Part shown: positions 25,121 through 32,772 of the stretch, one piece after another | Layout of the letters: the number at the start of each line of letters is the position of its first letter | How positions within the stretch are numbered: the stretch's first letter is position 1 | Origin: JBOGJG01 sp050747825 | Lineage (GTDB): Bacteria; Acidobacteriota; UBA6911; RPQK01; JBOGJG01 | Direction: 5' to 3' | NCBI GenBank assembly: GCA_050747825.1 | Contig: JBOGJG010000436.1 | Location: 1-36,465, forward strand | DNA length: 36,465 bases | Translations under genes and position numbers: made by a program | The notes under the pieces: model-generated | The model's input: only the letters and a program-made list of their open reading frames with translations | The model's database searches: none | Told to the model about the DNA's origin: nothing

Positions 25121-26755
25121 ATGCCCGAGATCGCTGGAAATACTCAGGACATAAAGGCCTCTGAAAAGCGGGCGTTGGAAAGAACCTATCGGCGCCGGGT
25201 TTCGCCTCATCAGGTGCTGTCGCCGGAGCTGGCGCGGCACCTGTCTTCGATCTCGCGCGAAATCGGCCGCCAGGTAGGCGTGCTGCTGGGCCGCGATGGA
25301 ACCGTGCGCAGCGTCATTGTAGGAGATTCTTCCAGGATCACCCTTCCCGAAATCGGCCGCCTAAGAGGCGGGCCCGGCCGTTTCCGGGGACTGCGTCTCG
25401 TGCACACGCATCTTCAAGGCGAACCCCTGACTCGTGATGATCTTAATGACCTGGCTCTGCTGCGGTTGGACCTGGTGGCGATGATCGAGGCACGTGAGGA
25501 CGGACTTCCAGGCCGGATCGAAATCGCTCACGTCGTCCCTACAGCCGACGGCGATCAGGACAATGGCGAAGAGCCCTTTCGCCGCATTCAGGCTTCGGAT
25601 GTACATCGTCTGGATCTGGACTTCGATGCTACCATTCGATCGCTGGAAGCGGAATTCTCCAGAGTCCTTGCAGGACGTCCGGAAGAGACAGGGCAGGAAA
25701 GAGCGCTGGTCGTGGCAATTACTCCTGACGATGAGCATTTCGAGGAAATGCTGGAACTGATTCGTTCTGCCCATGTCACCGTCGCCGGCAGCATCCGCCA
25801 GCGCCGCCGGCAGGTCCACCCTCGGACCGTCGTAGGCCGGGGCAAGTTGGACGAGATTGTCCTGGAAGGGATGCGGCGTCGGGCCGAAGTGGCGGTATTC
25901 GACATTGACCTTAAACCCGCACAGGCGCGCGCTTTTGAAGATGCCACCGGGTTGAAGGCCATCGACCGCACGCAACTCATCCTGGACATTTTCGCCCAGA
26001 GAGCGCGCAGCCGGGATGGAAAACTTCAGGTTGAGCTGGCCCAGCTCAAGTACTCACTCCCCCGCCTGACGGAGCAAGACGCCGGGCTTTCGCGGCTTAC
26101 CGGCGGGATCGGTGGCCGGGGACCGGGTGAGACCGTGATGGAAATAGGGCGGCGGCGCATCCGCGACCGCATCCGCTCGCTGGAAAAGCAAATCGAACAG
26201 TTGTCGAAGCAAAGAGATATCCGACGGCGGCGCAGGCGCGATGAACAAATCCCGATCCTGTCAATCGTCGGATATACGAACGCCGGAAAAAGTACGCTGC
26301 TCAACGCGCTCACCAAAAGCGACATCGAAGCCGCCGATCAGTTGTTCATGACTCTGGACCCCATCAGTCGCAGGCTGCGCTTCCCACGAGAGGGAGAGGT
26401 CATCGTGACCGACACAGTGGGCTTCATTCGTGACCTGCCTCCGGATCTGATGGCCGCCTTCCGTGCGACCCTGGAAGAGCTTGACGACGCCGATCTGCTC
26501 CTTCACATCGTGGATGCCTCAGACGAGCGACTGCAGTCGAAGATGGAGGCCGTCGATCAGATCCTGCGGGAGCTCTCGCTGGACGACATCCCGCGCCTGC
26601 TGGTTCTCAACAAAATTGACCTCCTTCCCCCGACTGAAGTCGAAGCCCTGGCCCGCCGCTACCAGGGTATCCCCGTCAGCGCCTCCGGGCGGCAGGGACT
26701 CGCCGAGTTGATCCAGGCGGCAGAAAGCGGCGGAAGGAAGAGGAGATCTGACTGA
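25121..26755 (+). CDS. hflX: Ribosome-associated GTPase HflX
   Basis: 544 residues, longer than the roughly 430 of E. coli HflX because of an N-terminal extension of about 180 residues (IGRQVGVLLGRDGTVRSVIV, then RLVHTHLQGEPLTRDDLNDL), as seen in several non-proteobacterial HflX proteins. The HflX nucleotide-binding N-domain follows (VVGRGKLDEIVLEGM, DIDLKPAQARAFEDATG, GGIGGRGPGETVMEIGRRRI). The GTPase domain has G1 GYTNAGKSTL (about 384-393), G3 DTVGFIRDLP, G4 NKID and G5 VSAS. It splits stalled 70S ribosomes, including under heat or antibiotic stress. Confidence 0.95.
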   Translation: MPEIAGNTQDIKASEKRALERTYRRRVSPHQVLSPELARHLSSISREIGRQVGVLLGRDGTVRSVIVGDSSRITLPEIGRLRGGPGRFRGLRLVHTHLQGEPLTRDDLNDLALLRLDLVAMIEAREDGLPGRIEIAHVVPTADGDQDNGEEPFRRIQASDVHRLDLDFDATIRSLEAEFSRVLAGRPEETGQERALVVAITPDDEHFEEMLELIRSAHVTVAGSIRQRRRQVHPRTVVGRGKLDEIVLEGMRRRAEVAVFDIDLKPAQARAFEDATGLKAIDRTQLILDIFAQRARSRDGKLQVELAQLKYSLPRLTEQDAGLSRLTGGIGGRGPGETVMEIGRRRIRDRIRSLEKQIEQLSKQRDIRRRRRRDEQIPILSIVGYTNAGKSTLLNALTKSDIEAADQLFMTLDPISRRLRFPREGEVIVTDTVGFIRDLPPDLMAAFRATLEELDDADLLLHIVDASDERLQSKMEAVDQILRELSLDDIPRLLVLNKIDLLPPTEVEALARRYQGIPVSASGRQGLAELIQAAESGGRKRRSD

Positions 26756-26812
26756 ATCAATATGAGAGCTGGGCTGAGGCGCACGCGGCCGTGGACGCTT
26801 ATGTGGAGTTCC

Positions 26813-26841
26813 TTGCCCCCTCCCTCTCCTTCCACTACTAT
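26813..26841 (+). promoter_or_regulatory. Candidate promoter of the Gfo/Idh lipoprotein gene
   Basis: TTGCCC (26813-26818) and TACTAT (26836-26841) with a 17-bp spacer. The start would fall near 26849, 13 nt before the ATG, with AAAGGAG in the leader. Confidence 0.42.
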
Positions 26842-26861
26842 AGGTGGCCGAAAGGAGTCCT

Positions 26862-28271
26862 ATGCGCCTTAATAATCTTTTTACGGGTGTCCCAGTTATT
26901 TTGCTCGTTTTAGCTTTCATGGCCTGCGCTGCGGAACAGCCGATTGACTTTGTTTCAGATCAAGAAGAAGGAAAAACCGTGAAGTTGATGACTCTCGATC
27001 CCGGACATTTTCACGCCGCCCTGGTCCAGAAGAAAATGTATGAGCAGGTCTCGCCGGCTGTGCATGTTTACGCCCCCAAGGGACTCGACCTCCAGCTTCA
27101 TCTGGAGCGCATCGAAGCCTTCAACAGCCGTCCGGATGATCCCACTCAGTGGGACCTGAAGATCTATGCCGCTCCCGATTACCTGGGGAAGATGCTTTCA
27201 GAAAAACCGGGCAACGTGGTCGTCCTGGCCGGCAATAATCAGAAGAAGACCGAGTATATAAAGAAAATTGTGGACGCCGGACTCAACGTGCTTTCCGACA
27301 AGCCGATGTGCATCGACAAGGAAGGATTCGGGCTTCTAACGGCCGCCTTCCAGTCGGCTGAGCAAAATGACGTGCTCTTGTACGACATCATGACCGAACG
27401 CTACGAAATCACCACCCTGCTTCAGAAGGAGTTGGTCAACAAGGCCGCGGTCTTCGGAGAGTTTCTGAAAGGAACGCCCGAGGATCCTTCCGTCACCAAG
27501 GAAAGCGTTCACCACCTGTTTAAATATGTCTCGGGCAGTCCGCTGAGGCGGCCGGGGTGGTATTTCGACGTGAGCCAGCAGGGGGAGGGGCTCGTCGATG
27601 TCACAACCCATCTGGTGGACCTCACCATGTGGGAGTGCTTTCCCGAAGAAACAATCGATTACCAGACTGACATTCAACTGCTCAGCGCCCGGCGCTGGTC
27701 AACGCCCGTCAATCGGCCACAGTACGAAAAAGTTACGGGACTTCCTGAATTCCCCGACTATCTGCGGGACGATGTCCAGGGCGACACCCTGGCCCTGTTC
27801 GCCAACGGAGACATGATCTACACGCTCAAGGGCATCCACACCAAGGTTTCCGTCATTTGGAACTTTGAGGCGCCGGAAGGGACCGGCGACACCCATTTGT
27901 CGATCATGAAGGGGACCAAATCCAATATTGTCATTCGCCAGGGAGCGGAACAAAACTACCGGCCCGAGCTTTACGTTGAGCCGGCGCAAGGCGCCGATTC
28001 TCAGGAATTGGGCGACGTGCTCACTCAGGCTGTGGCTGATCTGCAGGCAAGCTATCCCGGGATCGGACTAGAGACCCAGGGGCCAGGCTGGCACATTGTC
28101 ATCCCGGATGAATACCGTGTCGGCCACGAAGCCCACTTTTCCGAGGTGACCGAAAAATACCTGAGCTTTTTGAAAGAAGGCTCAATGCCCGGCTGGGAAG
28201 TGCCCAACATGATCACCAAATATTACATCACTACCTCCGCGCTGGAGATGGCCAAAGGGCTGCCAGAGTAG
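26862..28271 (+). CDS. Exported Gfo/Idh/MocA-like oxidoreductase, probable lipoprotein
   Basis: 469 residues. A lipoprotein-type signal (FTGVPVILLVLAFMACAAEQ, Cys near residue 22) precedes a Gfo/Idh-like fold: KLMTLDPGHFHAALVQKKMY in place of the usual GxGxxG, GNVVVLAGNNQKKTEYIKKI, then LNVLSDKPMCID where EKP is normal, and a C-terminal 'putative oxidoreductase C' domain (GEGLVDVTTHLVDLTMWECF). The frame opens at a GTG at 26844, but AAAGGAG lies 5 nt before the ATG at 26862. Export and the degenerate nucleotide motif suggest a sugar-related hydrolase or lyase using tightly bound cofactor rather than a free-NAD dehydrogenase. It is followed by a DASS transporter. Confidence 0.82.
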   Translation: MRLNNLFTGVPVILLVLAFMACAAEQPIDFVSDQEEGKTVKLMTLDPGHFHAALVQKKMYEQVSPAVHVYAPKGLDLQLHLERIEAFNSRPDDPTQWDLKIYAAPDYLGKMLSEKPGNVVVLAGNNQKKTEYIKKIVDAGLNVLSDKPMCIDKEGFGLLTAAFQSAEQNDVLLYDIMTERYEITTLLQKELVNKAAVFGEFLKGTPEDPSVTKESVHHLFKYVSGSPLRRPGWYFDVSQQGEGLVDVTTHLVDLTMWECFPEETIDYQTDIQLLSARRWSTPVNRPQYEKVTGLPEFPDYLRDDVQGDTLALFANGDMIYTLKGIHTKVSVIWNFEAPEGTGDTHLSIMKGTKSNIVIRQGAEQNYRPELYVEPAQGADSQELGDVLTQAVADLQASYPGIGLETQGPGWHIVIPDEYRVGHEAHFSEVTEKYLSFLKEGSMPGWEVPNMITKYYITTSALEMAKGLPE

Positions 28272-28341
28272 GCTGATCCTGGACGAGAGCTCAAGTGGTT
28301 GGGCAAAAGAAGGATCGATCATAGAGCTTTAGTCCACCAGC

Positions 28342-29790
28342 ATGAGACAGAAAATTGGCTTAGTCAGCGGACCTGTCGTCTTTCTTTTGGTCCTGCTCTT
28401 CACTCCCAATCTATCGTCGCCGGCAGTTATCGTCCTGGCCAGCGCTGCACTGATGGCGATCTGGTGGATCACCGAGGCGTTGCCGATCCCGGCGACCTCC
28501 CTGCTCCCGCTGGTCATCTTCCCGCTGGGAAGTGTCATACCGGCTTCCCATGTTTCTACAGCTTATATGGACCCCAATATCGTCCTGTTCATGGGCGGTT
28601 TCTTTCTGGCCATGGCTATTCAAAAATGGGGTCTGCACCGGCGCATTGCGCTTTACATCATCAGTTTCCTGGGAGGAAATCCGCGAGGGCTGGTATTGGG
28701 GTTCATGCTGGCCACGGCCTTTCTTTCCATGTGGGTCAGCAATACCGCCACCGCCGTTATGATGCTGCCCATCGGCACGGCGGTCGTACTGCACCTGCAG
28801 CGAAACGGAATGGACGCCAAATCGGCCTTCCCGCCTGTCCTGATGCTGGCTATCGCCTACTCGGCGAGTATCGGCGGCGTGGCGACTTTGATCGGCACGC
28901 CTCCCAACATTGTCTTTGCGGCGCAGTTTGGTGAATTGTTCCCCGAGAGGGGGCAAATCTCTTTTCTGCGCTGGTGTGCGGTCGGGCTGCCTTTTGTCAT
29001 TATCTTTTTGCCGATTGCCTGGCTTTATCTCACCTGCATTTTTGCCAGGCTGGGAAAGGAAACTCTCGGAGAGGGGTCCGCAGTCATCGAACAGGAGCGC
29101 TCCAAGCTGGGACCAATGAGTCGCGGAGAAAGAGGGGTGGCCACCATCTTCTTTCTAACTGCACTGGCCTGGATCTTTCGGGTCGATATCGTCATAGGAG
29201 GCTTCACGATTCCGGGCTGGGCCTCCATCCTGGGGGCCAGCCAGTACGTTCACGACTCGACCGTGGCCATCATCTCGGCACTGCTGCTGTTCAGTATTCC
29301 CGTGGATTGGCGGCAGGGCATCTTTCTTCTGGACTGGGATTGGGCCAAACGCATTCCCTGGGGAATTCTCATTCTGTTCGGAGGCGGAATTGCGCTGGCG
29401 GACGGCTTTCAGTCCACCGGATTGGCACTCTGGGTCGGTCAAAGCCTGGAAGGCCTGCAGGGAGTTCCGGTCGTTCTGCTGATCCTCTCGGTGTGCCTGC
29501 TGATTACCTTCCTGACGGAAGTGACTTCCAACACCGCCACAGCCACCATTTTCATGCCCATCATGGGAGGCATGGCGGTAGCGCTGGAGATCGCTCCCGA
29601 GCTTCTCATGATCCCGGCCACCATCTCAGCCTCCTGCGCCTTCATGCTGCCTGTGGCCACCCCTCCCAACGCCATCGTCTTCGCAAGCGAGCACCTGAGC
29701 ATCCCTCAAATGGCCCGCGCCGGCCTGTGGCTGAATCTGCTGGGCGTATTGATCACGACGTTGATCGTTTACCTATTTGTGGGATTATAA
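28342..29790 (+). CDS. DASS (SLC13) family dicarboxylate/anion symporter
   Basis: 482 residues with about 11 membrane segments and two re-entrant hairpins. Both signature SNT motifs are present: MWVSNTATAVMMLPIG (about 132) and LTEVTSNTATATIFMPI (about 393). IGGVATLIGTPPNIVF and LPVATPPNAIVFASE are the paired helix-break motifs. Sodium-coupled uptake of C4-dicarboxylates, citrate or sulfate is known for the family; the malic enzyme in the window makes a C4-acid substrate attractive but unproven. Its stop (29788-29790) abuts the stop of the opposing acyltransferase gene, leaving no intergenic terminator space. Confidence 0.92.
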   Translation: MRQKIGLVSGPVVFLLVLLFTPNLSSPAVIVLASAALMAIWWITEALPIPATSLLPLVIFPLGSVIPASHVSTAYMDPNIVLFMGGFFLAMAIQKWGLHRRIALYIISFLGGNPRGLVLGFMLATAFLSMWVSNTATAVMMLPIGTAVVLHLQRNGMDAKSAFPPVLMLAIAYSASIGGVATLIGTPPNIVFAAQFGELFPERGQISFLRWCAVGLPFVIIFLPIAWLYLTCIFARLGKETLGEGSAVIEQERSKLGPMSRGERGVATIFFLTALAWIFRVDIVIGGFTIPGWASILGASQYVHDSTVAIISALLLFSIPVDWRQGIFLLDWDWAKRIPWGILILFGGGIALADGFQSTGLALWVGQSLEGLQGVPVVLLILSVCLLITFLTEVTSNTATATIFMPIMGGMAVALEIAPELLMIPATISASCAFMLPVATPPNAIVFASEHLSIPQMARAGLWLNLLGVLITTLIVYLFVGL

Positions 29791-30711
29791 GATCGCGGGA
29801 TCGGACCGATAGAAAAGACCCAGAGAATCCCACTGACTCCAGTCTTCAGGGTGACTGAGGATATGACCTTCGATAACTCCGGCCAGTGTTTGCATGATTT
29901 CGCCGGAATTGTGCAGAACCCCGACTTCCGCCGTGAGTTCTTGTATCTTGATCGAGTGCTTATTCGTTGCCCAACTCTGATGAATACTCCAATGAAAAAG
30001 CCGGCTACCGGTTTCCCGGAACAGGTTGGCAACGCCGTCGCCGAAGTACGCCTGGCGACCGAGAAACTGAATGGGAACAGTGCGCTTAAGAATGGTCGGG
30101 ATAACATCGACCAGCATCATGACAATTTCGCCCTGGCCGAGCCGCCGGCGTATCTGGTGATAATTGCCTCGGCCAGTGAGAAGAAAGCTTCTCTCGAGGG
30201 CTGATTCAACCCAATGCACGCGCCGATGAGCGTATCGCCTGACGGCAGGATGAAGAGGATTCACCTCTGGGTCCAGGGGGCGGCCAACGATATTCAGATG
30301 GATACCGCGCAGACCCATTATGATAAAGAAAAGTCCCGTGCTTCCGAGGTGACCTGAAAAAAGGAGAACACCGTCTCCGGAGCGAACAGCCTGCTGCAGG
30401 GAATCAAGACCCTGGATCTTAACGATGCGCTCAAAAAAGGCAGGCGGCCGGGTGTACCAGAAGGTTTCCATTTCGTCGCGGGAATGGACCTGAAAGGTCC
30501 GAAGCACGAGTCTCTCTCTCTCAGGTTCGCTCAAACCCGGAAAGACTCTCTCAATGTTGCTCATTGCCGACTGTCGAGAAACCTCGTTCACCCGATAGCT
30601 GAAGCGCCCTCGCCAATCAGCCAGCCGATAGGCAATTGGAACCGGAAAGCGCGCGATCAACGGCAGCAACAGGCGATAATCGAGGTGCATCAGCACATCA
30701 GTCAAATGCAT
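29785..30711 (-). CDS. LpxL/HtrB-like lipid acyltransferase with altered catalytic motif
   Basis: 308 residues. Lysophospholipid acyltransferase fold: helix-rich N-terminus with ARFPVPIAYRLADWRGRFSY, then SNIERVFPGLSEPERERLVL, the active-site block GVLLFSGHLGSTGLFFIIMG, IVGRPLDPEVNPL, GRGNYHQIRRRLGQGEIVMM and VDVIPTILKRTVPIQFLGR. Members normally have H-x4-D/E (HFGNWE type). Here HLGSTG places Gly at the acidic position, so either the acid comes from elsewhere or the activity is lost. No clear ribosome binding site precedes the ATG; the Met at residue 8 is an alternative. It is the last gene of a minus-strand run. Confidence 0.8.
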   Translation of the reverse strand: MHLTDVLMHLDYRLLLPLIARFPVPIAYRLADWRGRFSYRVNEVSRQSAMSNIERVFPGLSEPERERLVLRTFQVHSRDEMETFWYTRPPAFFERIVKIQGLDSLQQAVRSGDGVLLFSGHLGSTGLFFIIMGLRGIHLNIVGRPLDPEVNPLHPAVRRYAHRRVHWVESALERSFLLTGRGNYHQIRRRLGQGEIVMMLVDVIPTILKRTVPIQFLGRQAYFGDGVANLFRETGSRLFHWSIHQSWATNKHSIKIQELTAEVGVLHNSGEIMQTLAGVIEGHILSHPEDWSQWDSLGLFYRSDPAIL

Positions 30712-30756
30712 TGGGAGTAGAAGCGCTATCGTACCATGAGCAGACTGACGGGCAGA

Positions 30757-31599
30757 TCACGGCAGGCTGACAAATTCTTTCTCGATCTGAAAGGCATCTA
30801 TCACCAGAGGACTATCCAAGGGCCGGTGGGTGTCTGGCGGCGGATTGATCTTAAACATCTTCTGGGGCGAGTTGTCCTGAAGGCCGAAACGGCTGAAATA
30901 TTTTTCATCGACAAAGAACAGGTTGGCCCCATTCGACTCGCAGTGGACCAGCTCATAGCCCTTTTGCTTGCCCAGTTCGTAGAGCGACTGGATGCTGGCG
31001 CCAAAGTACGTAGACCCGTCCCAATAATTCATGGGGTGGAACCTGACGACTTTCTTCTCCGGCGGAGGAAAGGCCGCATTGAACTCGATCAGCACAACCT
31101 TGGGGCGATAGGTATGGATGGCTTTCCAAACATAATAGTCGTTGCTGTCGATGTCGATCGAAAGTAGATCAAAATCTAATGGAACTTCATGTTCATTGAA
31201 GAGAATTTCAATATTTCCCGGGTAGATCCAGACATGGTCGGTCTTGACCCGGGGAAGACTCCGGTAATTCCGCTCCAGTTCGGAAGCTTTTTTCTCGTCG
31301 CCCTCCATCATCAATCCGCTCCAGCCCTGATGGAGATAGAGGTTGCGGGTATTACTCAGCCAGATACCATCGCCCGCGCCGAATTCCACCGCGAAGCAGT
31401 GGGTGGGCTCGATGACTTGAAAAATCTTTTCAATGACCCCATCTTCGCCGAACTGGGAGAAGATTCTCCGCTCCGCCGCCCTTAAATCGAGGAAACGATC
31501 TTCCTGTGAGCAGGCTCCCTGCCAGCAGGCATTGATAAGCAGAGGTATTAAAATCAAGAAGGCTCTGAAAGAGCGGCCTCTGAACGAGATCATTTTCAT
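30757..31599 (-). CDS. Exported FkbM-like methyltransferase-fold protein
   Basis: 280 residues. FkbM-type SAM-methyltransferase signatures are clear: RRIFSQFGEDGVIEKIFQVI, CFAVEFGAGDGIWLSNTRNL with the SAM-binding glycines, GWSGLMMEGDEKKASELERN, and FDLLSIDIDSNDYYVWKAI. Unexpectedly, an N-terminal signal sequence is present (RAFLILIPLLINACWQGACS), with a lipobox-like LINAC. I chose the ATG at 31599 because GGGAGG lies 4 nt upstream and the ATG overlaps the stop of the VOC gene (ATGA). A cytoplasmic cofactor in an exported protein is odd, so substrate and activity are open. Confidence 0.8.
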   Translation of the reverse strand: MKMISFRGRSFRAFLILIPLLINACWQGACSQEDRFLDLRAAERRIFSQFGEDGVIEKIFQVIEPTHCFAVEFGAGDGIWLSNTRNLYLHQGWSGLMMEGDEKKASELERNYRSLPRVKTDHVWIYPGNIEILFNEHEVPLDFDLLSIDIDSNDYYVWKAIHTYRPKVVLIEFNAAFPPPEKKVVRFHPMNYWDGSTYFGASIQSLYELGKQKGYELVHCESNGANLFFVDEKYFSRFGLQDNSPQKMFKINPPPDTHRPLDSPLVIDAFQIEKEFVSLP

Positions 31600-31997
31600 C
31601 TGGCCTCCCAAAGTTGCGGAGTCGCCAGCTCGAGGCTGTTGCCGGACGGGTCACGAAGGTAAATGGAATACCCGCCGCCGGGCCACTCGACTTCTTTTTC
31701 GATGAGGACTTTCTGGTCTTTCAGGTGCTCGCGCCAGCGGGGAATATCCGCCTCAGCAACGGCAAAAGCCAGATGTCCCGCGCCCCGGCTGCCATGAGCA
31801 GGGGCCATGGCGCCACTTGGCTTGTTGGTCTGATCCGGATTAAACAACAGCACGACTGCACTTCCACAGCGGAAGAAGACATGGCGTCCCTGCTCCCGGG
31901 AGAAGGCCTGCAAGCCAAACACGCGCGAGTAAAAATCCTCCGCCTGAACCAGATCATCGACGTACAAGGCGCTCTCGAGGACCCTGTCAACCTGCAT
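31596..31997 (-). CDS. VOC-superfamily (glyoxalase/bleomycin-resistance fold) protein
   Basis: 133 residues with two beta-alpha-beta-beta-beta modules. The first is VLESALYVDDLVQAEDFYSR to HVFFRCGSAVVLLFN, and the second is GAGHLAFAVAEADIPRWREH to YSIYLRDPSGNSLELATPQ. The usual metal ligands fit His in GAGHLAF and Glu in NSLELA. Members include metal-dependent dioxygenases, lyases and antibiotic-binding proteins, so the substrate cannot be named. It overlaps the FkbM-like gene by 4 nt and is translationally coupled to it. Confidence 0.88.
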   Translation of the reverse strand: MQVDRVLESALYVDDLVQAEDFYSRVFGLQAFSREQGRHVFFRCGSAVVLLFNPDQTNKPSGAMAPAHGSRGAGHLAFAVAEADIPRWREHLKDQKVLIEKEVEWPGGGYSIYLRDPSGNSLELATPQLWEAR

Positions 31998-32008
31998 GGC
32001 CGCTTCGA

Positions 32009-32464
32009 CTATTCCTGTTTAGCGGGGGTTTCACGAAATTCGAACTCCTGCTGGCAACACCAGCAGGGACCTGGCGTATGGGTGGTAATATTGCAAACTT
32101 CACAGCGATAATAGAGGTCGAAAACAGCGTCCTCATGGACTGATTGAATCTTGATGATTTCCAACTCACGGCTGCCGTCCATCCAGGCAGTGATCTGAAG
32201 CGTACGACGGCGCACGCGCGGGTCAGTGAACATGACCGTCCGTGTGTCAGCGGACTTGAAGAGGTAAAAATCGCCTTGTAAGGTTCTGAGGCCATAGCGG
32301 GCCGGGTGCTCAGGACAAGAGGCATGATGTTTGCCGGCCGCGTCCATGCACAATACCTGTCCCTGCAGGATAATTTCCCGGGTCTCGTTGCTTTGAGCGG
32401 GGGCGGCCCGTACTGCCCCCATCAGGAGGGAAACGGCGACGGCCAGCAGTGAAAGAACTTTCAT
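32009..32464 (-). CDS. Small exported protein with C-terminal four-cysteine motif
   Basis: 151 residues from the ATG at 32464. The longer frame to 32575 adds 37 residues with no signal character and runs through a sigma-54-type promoter, so I reject it. A signal peptide (about 1-22, KVLSLLAVAVSLLMGAVRAA) precedes a beta-rich region (ILQGQVLCMDAAGKH to TLQITAWMDGSRELEIIKIQ) and a Cys-rich tail, YRCEVCNITTHTPGPCWCC (C-x2-C ... C-x-C-C), probably a zinc or disulfide site. I know similar tails in Acidobacteriota proteins of unknown function. It lies 11 nt before the VOC gene. Confidence 0.72.
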   Translation of the reverse strand: MKVLSLLAVAVSLLMGAVRAAPAQSNETREIILQGQVLCMDAAGKHHASCPEHPARYGLRTLQGDFYLFKSADTRTVMFTDPRVRRRTLQITAWMDGSRELEIIKIQSVHEDAVFDLYYRCEVCNITTHTPGPCWCCQQEFEFRETPAKQE

Positions 32465-32569
32465 TTCGTGTAGTTTAACATTCCCTGGGTCAAGGAATTT
32501 TTCCCCAAACGGACCCGTTAACGGAGAGAAAACGCCATGACTTGCACACAGGGACCACGCCTTGCCGAC

Positions 32570-32584
32570 TGGCACGTCTCTTGC
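32570..32584 (+). promoter_or_regulatory. Sigma-54 (RpoN) promoter facing a gene-free stretch
   Basis: TGGCACGTCTCTTGC fits the -24/-12 consensus TGGCACG-N4-TTGC at every fixed position and is preceded by C as in YTGGCACG. The start would be near 32596 on the plus strand. A 10-bp palindrome, CCGTTAACGG (32515-32524), lies about 75 nt upstream, a distance usual for an enhancer-binding activator site. No plus-strand gene lies within 3 kb downstream. Confidence 0.6.
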
Positions 32585-32595
32585 GTCGGTTAACC

Positions 32596-32772
32596 TCCAT
32601 ATAGGGTCAGCCAGAAATTGTAAGGGAATTTTTCGAATTCCACGATAACGATGTCGGTCATCTCCTTCTGCTAGAATGACCGACTGCTTGGCTCCCCGGG
32701 GATGGCAAAGATTCCAGGGGATTTACAATAGATCTCCCCGGGCTCCTCTCAGGGCCCGGGCCCTCTTTTACT
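32596..32772 (+). ncRNA. Candidate sigma-54-dependent small RNA
   Basis: The gene-free stretch 32465-32767 contains, after the sigma-54 promoter, three inverted repeats on the plus strand: GGAATTTTTCGAATTCC (about 32623-32640), a perfect GTCGGTCAT/ATGACCGAC stem (32653-32661 with 32676-32684, 14-nt loop), and AGGGCCCGGGCCCT (32751-32764) followed by CTTTTACTTT, which resembles an intrinsic terminator. Together they outline an RNA of about 175 nt. It would end just inside the 3' end of the convergent radical SAM gene. No transcription data are available, so this is a prediction. Confidence 0.4.

Noticed and set aside
28974..29858. Long plus-strand open frame of 294 codons
   Set aside because: His/Arg/Gly-rich shadow of the DASS transporter in another frame.
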